From Streptomyces anulatus (GTDB lineage: Bacteria > Actinomycetota > Actinomycetes > Streptomycetales > Streptomycetaceae), in assembly GCF_014650675.1 (NCBI RefSeq), contig NZ_BMVK01000026.1, positions 1 to 64,000 on the forward strand: a stretch of DNA of 64,000 nucleotides. The letters run 5' to 3'. How positions within the stretch are numbered: the stretch's first letter is position 1; the number at the start of each line of letters is the position of its first letter. The position numbers and the translations under genes are program-made. The notes under the pieces are model-generated. The model had not been told where the DNA came from. It made no database searches and saw only the letters and a program-made list of their open reading frames with translations. Of the stretch, positions 60,855 to 64,000 are shown piece by piece.

Positions 60855-62777
60855 GTGAGCACCACGACCCCGCCGGCCCGGCCCCCGGCAGCGGGACACC
60901 CGGCGAAGGGCCCCGAGCCCCACGCTCCGGAGGCGGGCCAGGGCCCCGAACCCGCCTCCGTACAGGCACTGTTCCGCACCGCGCTCGTACGGGACGGGCG
61001 TGGCCTGCGACTCGGTCTGACCGCCGCCGCATTCATGGTCCATCAGCTGTGCGAGGCTCTGGTCCCGATCCTCATCGGGGTCGTCATCGACCGGGCGCTC
61101 GCCCCCTCCGACGGCCCGGCTCTCCTCGGGTGGCTCACCGTGCTCGCCGGGGTGTTCACGCTGCTGTCCCTGTCGTACCAGCGGGCATCGGCGGCGATGG
61201 TGACCGTCTACGGATACGGCGAACAGGCGTTGCGCCTGCGGACGATGGCCAGGCTGCTGGACCCGCGCTCGCTGCGACGGCCGCCCGGGGCGGGCGAGGC
61301 GCTCTCGCTGGTCTCCTCCGACACCTACCGCGTCGCCGGGGTCTCCTGGAGTGTCGTCCAGCAGGCGTCCACGGTCACCGCCATCCTGACGGCGTCGGCC
61401 GTCCTGCTGCTGATCTCCCTCCCGCTCGGCGCCGGGGTGATCGCCGGCACGGTTCTGGTGCTGCTGGTCATGCGGCGGATCTCGATGCCGCTGGAGGCAC
61501 GGGGGCTGGCCGAGCAGGGTTCGGCGGCGCGGGCCGGTGACGTGGCCACGGACATGATCACCGGCCTGCGGGTGGTCACCGGCATGAACGCCCATGCCGA
61601 GGCGGCCCGCCGCTACCGCGTCGCGAGCCAGGCCTCGCGCCGGGGCGCCGTCGCCGCCGCGCGGTCGGTGCTGACGTACTCCTGCGTGAGCCTGCTGCTG
61701 TCCGGACTCTTCCTGGCCGCGCTCGCCACCGCCTCCGGATATCTCGCACTCGACGGCAGCATCACGATCGGTCAGCTCGTCACCGTCCTGGGTCTCGCCC
61801 AGTACCTCCAGGGTTCGCTCGCCCACGTGGGCACCTTCGCCTCCAACTGGATCCACAAGCGCGCCTCCGCCCGCAGGCTCAGCGACCTCATCAACGAACC
61901 GCCCCTGATCGGCGCCGTCCCGGGCCCCCGGGACGGCGGGCCCGAGGAGTCGGCCGCCGCCACCGCCCCGGCGCTGCTCTGGCATCCGCCCGGCCACGAC
62001 GAACCGGTGCGGCTGGAGCGCGGCGAGCTCGTCGGCGTCGTGCCCGCCCGGCCGTCCTCGGCACGGGACATCGGCGACCGGCTCGGCTACCGGGTGCCGC
62101 TCGCCCGCGGTGAACTCCTGGTGAGCGGCGTCGACGCGGTCGAGCTGGGGCCCGAGCGGGTACGGGAGTTGATCGCCGCGCCGCCACATCACGGCGCGGT
62201 GTTCTCCGGCACGCTGCGGTCGAATCTCGTCTCCCCGGGCGGCGCCCCGGACCCCGCCGTGCTGCGGGCGACGATGCTCGACGACGTGATCGAGGACATC
62301 GGCGGGGACGGAAGCGACGTCGGCGAGCGGGGACGCAAGCTCTCCGGCGGGCAGCGTCAGCGGCTGCTGATGGCTCGCGCACTGCACACCGGGGCGGAGG
62401 TCGTGGTCCTCGACGAGCCGACCACCGCCGTCGACCCGGCGACCGAGCAGCGCATCGCCGAGGGCCTGCGCGCCCTGCCCACAACCACGCTGCTGGTCAC
62501 CACCAGCGGCATCCTGCTCTCCGCCTGCGACCGGGTCGTCGGCCTCTCCGCCGAGGCCGACACCGCCGTCCATGTCGACCCCGATGCCGTTCCGGGCACG
62601 GCTCCGGGCACGGCTCCGGGCACGGCTCCGGGCTCGACTCCGGGCACGGCTCTGGCCACCGCACCCGCCGGCGCTCCGGACACCGCATCGGGCGCGGCTT
62701 CCGGCAACGCTCCGGACGCCGCATCCGACACCGCTCCCGCCGCCGACCGCCCCGAACCGAACGGAGTCCCCCGGTGA
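60855..62777 (+). CDS. ABC half-exporter with degenerate Walker A
   Basis: 640 aa. A six-helix exporter membrane domain (about 60-330) is followed by an ATPase domain. Where Walker A (GxxGxGKS) should be, about residue 392, it reads LVGVVPARPSSARD, lacking the Lys; the signature KLSGGQRQRLLMARAL and Walker B EVVVLDEPTTAVD are intact. The C-terminus is a low-complexity repeat (PGTAPGTAPGTAPGSTPGT). It likely pairs with the next half-exporter, sharing one working ATP site. GTG 60855 has GAGGAG upstream; ATG 60792 is the alternative. Siderophore export is a likely role from context. Confidence 0.83.
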   Translation: MSTTTPPARPPAAGHPAKGPEPHAPEAGQGPEPASVQALFRTALVRDGRGLRLGLTAAAFMVHQLCEALVPILIGVVIDRALAPSDGPALLGWLTVLAGVFTLLSLSYQRASAAMVTVYGYGEQALRLRTMARLLDPRSLRRPPGAGEALSLVSSDTYRVAGVSWSVVQQASTVTAILTASAVLLLISLPLGAGVIAGTVLVLLVMRRISMPLEARGLAEQGSAARAGDVATDMITGLRVVTGMNAHAEAARRYRVASQASRRGAVAAARSVLTYSCVSLLLSGLFLAALATASGYLALDGSITIGQLVTVLGLAQYLQGSLAHVGTFASNWIHKRASARRLSDLINEPPLIGAVPGPRDGGPEESAAATAPALLWHPPGHDEPVRLERGELVGVVPARPSSARDIGDRLGYRVPLARGELLVSGVDAVELGPERVRELIAAPPHHGAVFSGTLRSNLVSPGGAPDPAVLRATMLDDVIEDIGGDGSDVGERGRKLSGGQRQRLLMARALHTGAEVVVLDEPTTAVDPATEQRIAEGLRALPTTTLLVTTSGILLSACDRVVGLSAEADTAVHVDPDAVPGTAPGTAPGTAPGSTPGTALATAPAGAPDTASGAASGNAPDAASDTAPAADRPEPNGVPR

Positions 62778-64000
62778 CCCCGGTACCCGCCACCCTGCCC
62801 ATCGCCGGTCCCCGCCGGACCCGGCGGGAGCTGCTGCGCCGGCTCGGCGCCCACCGCTTCCGCCTCGGCGCGGCGCTGGGTACCCTCCTCGCCGGGACCG
62901 GGGTCACCCTCGCCACCCCGCCCCTCCTCGGCTCCATCGTCGACGCGGTCGCCGAAGGCTCCGGCACCGGCCGGGTGACCACGCTCGGCATCGCCCTGCT
63001 GGTCGTCGCGGCCACCGGCGCGGCCCTCGCCCTCCTGGGCGGGCGGATGCTGGTCGCCCTGGTCCAGGACGTCCTGGCTGCGCTGCGCGAGGACGTGTTC
63101 ACGACCGCGATCCGGCTGCCCGTCGGCCTGGTGGAGTCATCGGACAGTTCGGACGTGGTCTCCCGTGTGACCCACGACGTCGAGGCGATCTCGGAGGCCG
63201 CCTCCGACGTCCTGCCCGATGTGACGGGCGCGGCCTTCACCATCGGTCTGAGCCTGGTCGGGCTCGCGGTCCTCGACCTCCGCCTCGCCCTGGCGGGCCT
63301 GGTCTGCCTGCCCGTCCACGTCCTGGCCACCCGCAGCTTCCTCGCCCGCACCCACCAGGTGTACGGGGACATCCGCAGGCTGGAGTCCGCACGCGGGCAG
63401 AGCGTCATCGAGGCGGTGCACGGGGCGGAGACCATTCGCGCGTACGGAACCCAGGGCCGGCACCTGACCGAGCTGTCCGACCGGGGCGAGCGGGCCATCG
63501 AGCGGCAGCGCGACGGCGTACGGCTGCGCAACCGGTTCACGGGGTGGCTCAACGCGGCGGAGTTCCTCGGCCTGGCCGCCGTCCTCGCGACCGGGTACGC
63601 GCTGCTCGGCGCGGGGGCGATCTCGCTCGGCGCGGCCACCGCCGCTGCCCTCTACTTCCACCGTCTGTTCGGACCGGTGGGCGCGCTCCTGGGCAGCCTG
63701 GACGACATCCAGCGGGCGACGGTGGGACTGGCCCGTCTGGTCGGGATCACCGACCTCGCCGGCCATCCCGACGACAGGGCGGCCGTGCCGCGCCCGGCGC
63801 GCGAGCCGGGTCCCCCGGAGATCGCGGTGCGGAACGTCTCGTTCTCGTACGACGGACTGCGCCCCGCGCTCAGCGAGGTGACCCTGACCGTGCCGGCGGG
63901 CGGCAGTGTCGCGCTCGTGGGCGCGAGCGGCTCGGGCAAGTCCACCCTGGCTCGGCTGATCGCGGGCCTGGGCGAACCCACGGGCGGCCGGATCACCGTG
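62774..64000 (+). CDS. ABC half-exporter, ATPase with intact Walker A (3' end cut by window)
   Basis: At least 409 aa visible. The exporter membrane domain shows LRRLGAHRFRLGAALGTLLA and TRSFLARTHQVYGDIRRLES, and the ATPase domain has Walker A VALVGASGSGKSTLARLI (about residues 378-395). The gene continues past the window, so signature and Walker B are not seen. GTG 62774 overlaps the stop of the first half-exporter (GTGA), supporting a heterodimer. Confidence 0.88.
   Translation, partial: MTPVPATLPIAGPRRTRRELLRRLGAHRFRLGAALGTLLAGTGVTLATPPLLGSIVDAVAEGSGTGRVTTLGIALLVVAATGAALALLGGRMLVALVQDVLAALREDVFTTAIRLPVGLVESSDSSDVVSRVTHDVEAISEAASDVLPDVTGAAFTIGLSLVGLAVLDLRLALAGLVCLPVHVLATRSFLARTHQVYGDIRRLESARGQSVIEAVHGAETIRAYGTQGRHLTELSDRGERAIERQRDGVRLRNRFTGWLNAAEFLGLAAVLATGYALLGAGAISLGAATAAALYFHRLFGPVGALLGSLDDIQRATVGLARLVGITDLAGHPDDRAAVPRPAREPGPPEIAVRNVSFSYDGLRPALSEVTLTVPAGGSVALVGASGSGKSTLARLIAGLGEPTGGRITV

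Noticed and set aside
59062..61032. 656-codon minus-strand open frame
   Set aside because: Antisense shadow of the two siderophore permeases, with no family motifs.
60216..62573. 785-codon open frame antisense to the permease and exporter genes
   Set aside because: Typical high-GC antisense shadow; the plus strand carries recognisable FecCD and ABC genes.

Overview
The window is high-GC DNA with GTG and TTG starts, translationally coupled GTGA/ATGA gene overlaps, DmdR/IdeR-type iron boxes and genes typical of actinomycetes. It reads as a stretch of Streptomyces (or close relative) chromosome, probably an accessory-rich arm. No rRNA, tRNA or CRISPR array was seen.

1-8.9 kb: a minus-strand L-rhamnose operon, rhaI > rhaEW > rhaB > lutA > lutB > lutC (lutC runs off the left edge), with a divergent LacI regulator (rhaR) and two matching LacI operators between them. 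The isomerase, kinase and fused aldolase/dehydrogenase turn rhamnose into DHAP and L-lactate; LutABC oxidises the lactate to pyruvate. 8.9-23.3 kb: a 12-gene minus-strand operon for aromatic breakdown. It has a 3-hydroxybenzoate 6-hydroxylase-like flavoprotein, gentisate dioxygenase, a VOC extradiol dioxygenase, a second flavin monooxygenase, three FAH-family hydrolases, an ACMSD-like amidohydrolase, a cyclase-family hydrolase, an SDR and a two-subunit CoA transferase. A divergent NodD-like LysR gene and an MFS transporter complete the block. 23.6-33.7 kb: a second LacI regulator, a sugar ABC importer, a GH78 alpha-L-rhamnosidase and a Tat-exported GH3 enzyme with a PA14 insert. Together 1-34 kb could release, import and burn both the sugar and the aromatic part of plant rhamnosides such as flavonoid or phenolic glycosides (inference).

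33.8-42.2 kb is patchy accessory DNA: a transposase-accessory remnant, a lone HEPN-domain protein resembling ApeA-type abortive-infection proteins, pirin, a TPR protein, a lipoprotein, and a decayed Tn3-family transposon (38402-42166). That element has 48-bp imperfect terminal inverted repeats, a tnpA fragment with two 1-bp deletions, a CGNR regulator, a metallophosphoesterase, a LysE gene with an internal deletion, a perfect 36-bp palindrome and a resolvase broken by an exact 8-bp duplication.

42.2-54.5 kb: TetR regulator and SDR; cobalamin-riboswitch-controlled cbtB-cbtA cobalt transport genes beside a histidine-phosphatase-fold protein that has lost its catalytic histidine; a 32-33-bp tandem repeat; a metallophosphatase/phosphopantetheinyl transferase pair; a membrane protein fused to a PI-PLC-like domain; a glycosyltransferase; a MraY/WecA-like membrane enzyme; a small gene with an in-frame stop; and a YtcJ-like amidohydrolase. 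54.5-64 kb: an iron-responsive region with three iron boxes, a truncated ORF, ddaH, an AraC regulator, a complete FecBCD-type siderophore importer lacking its ATPase, and two ABC half-exporters, the first with a destroyed Walker A motif. The last gene runs off the right edge.
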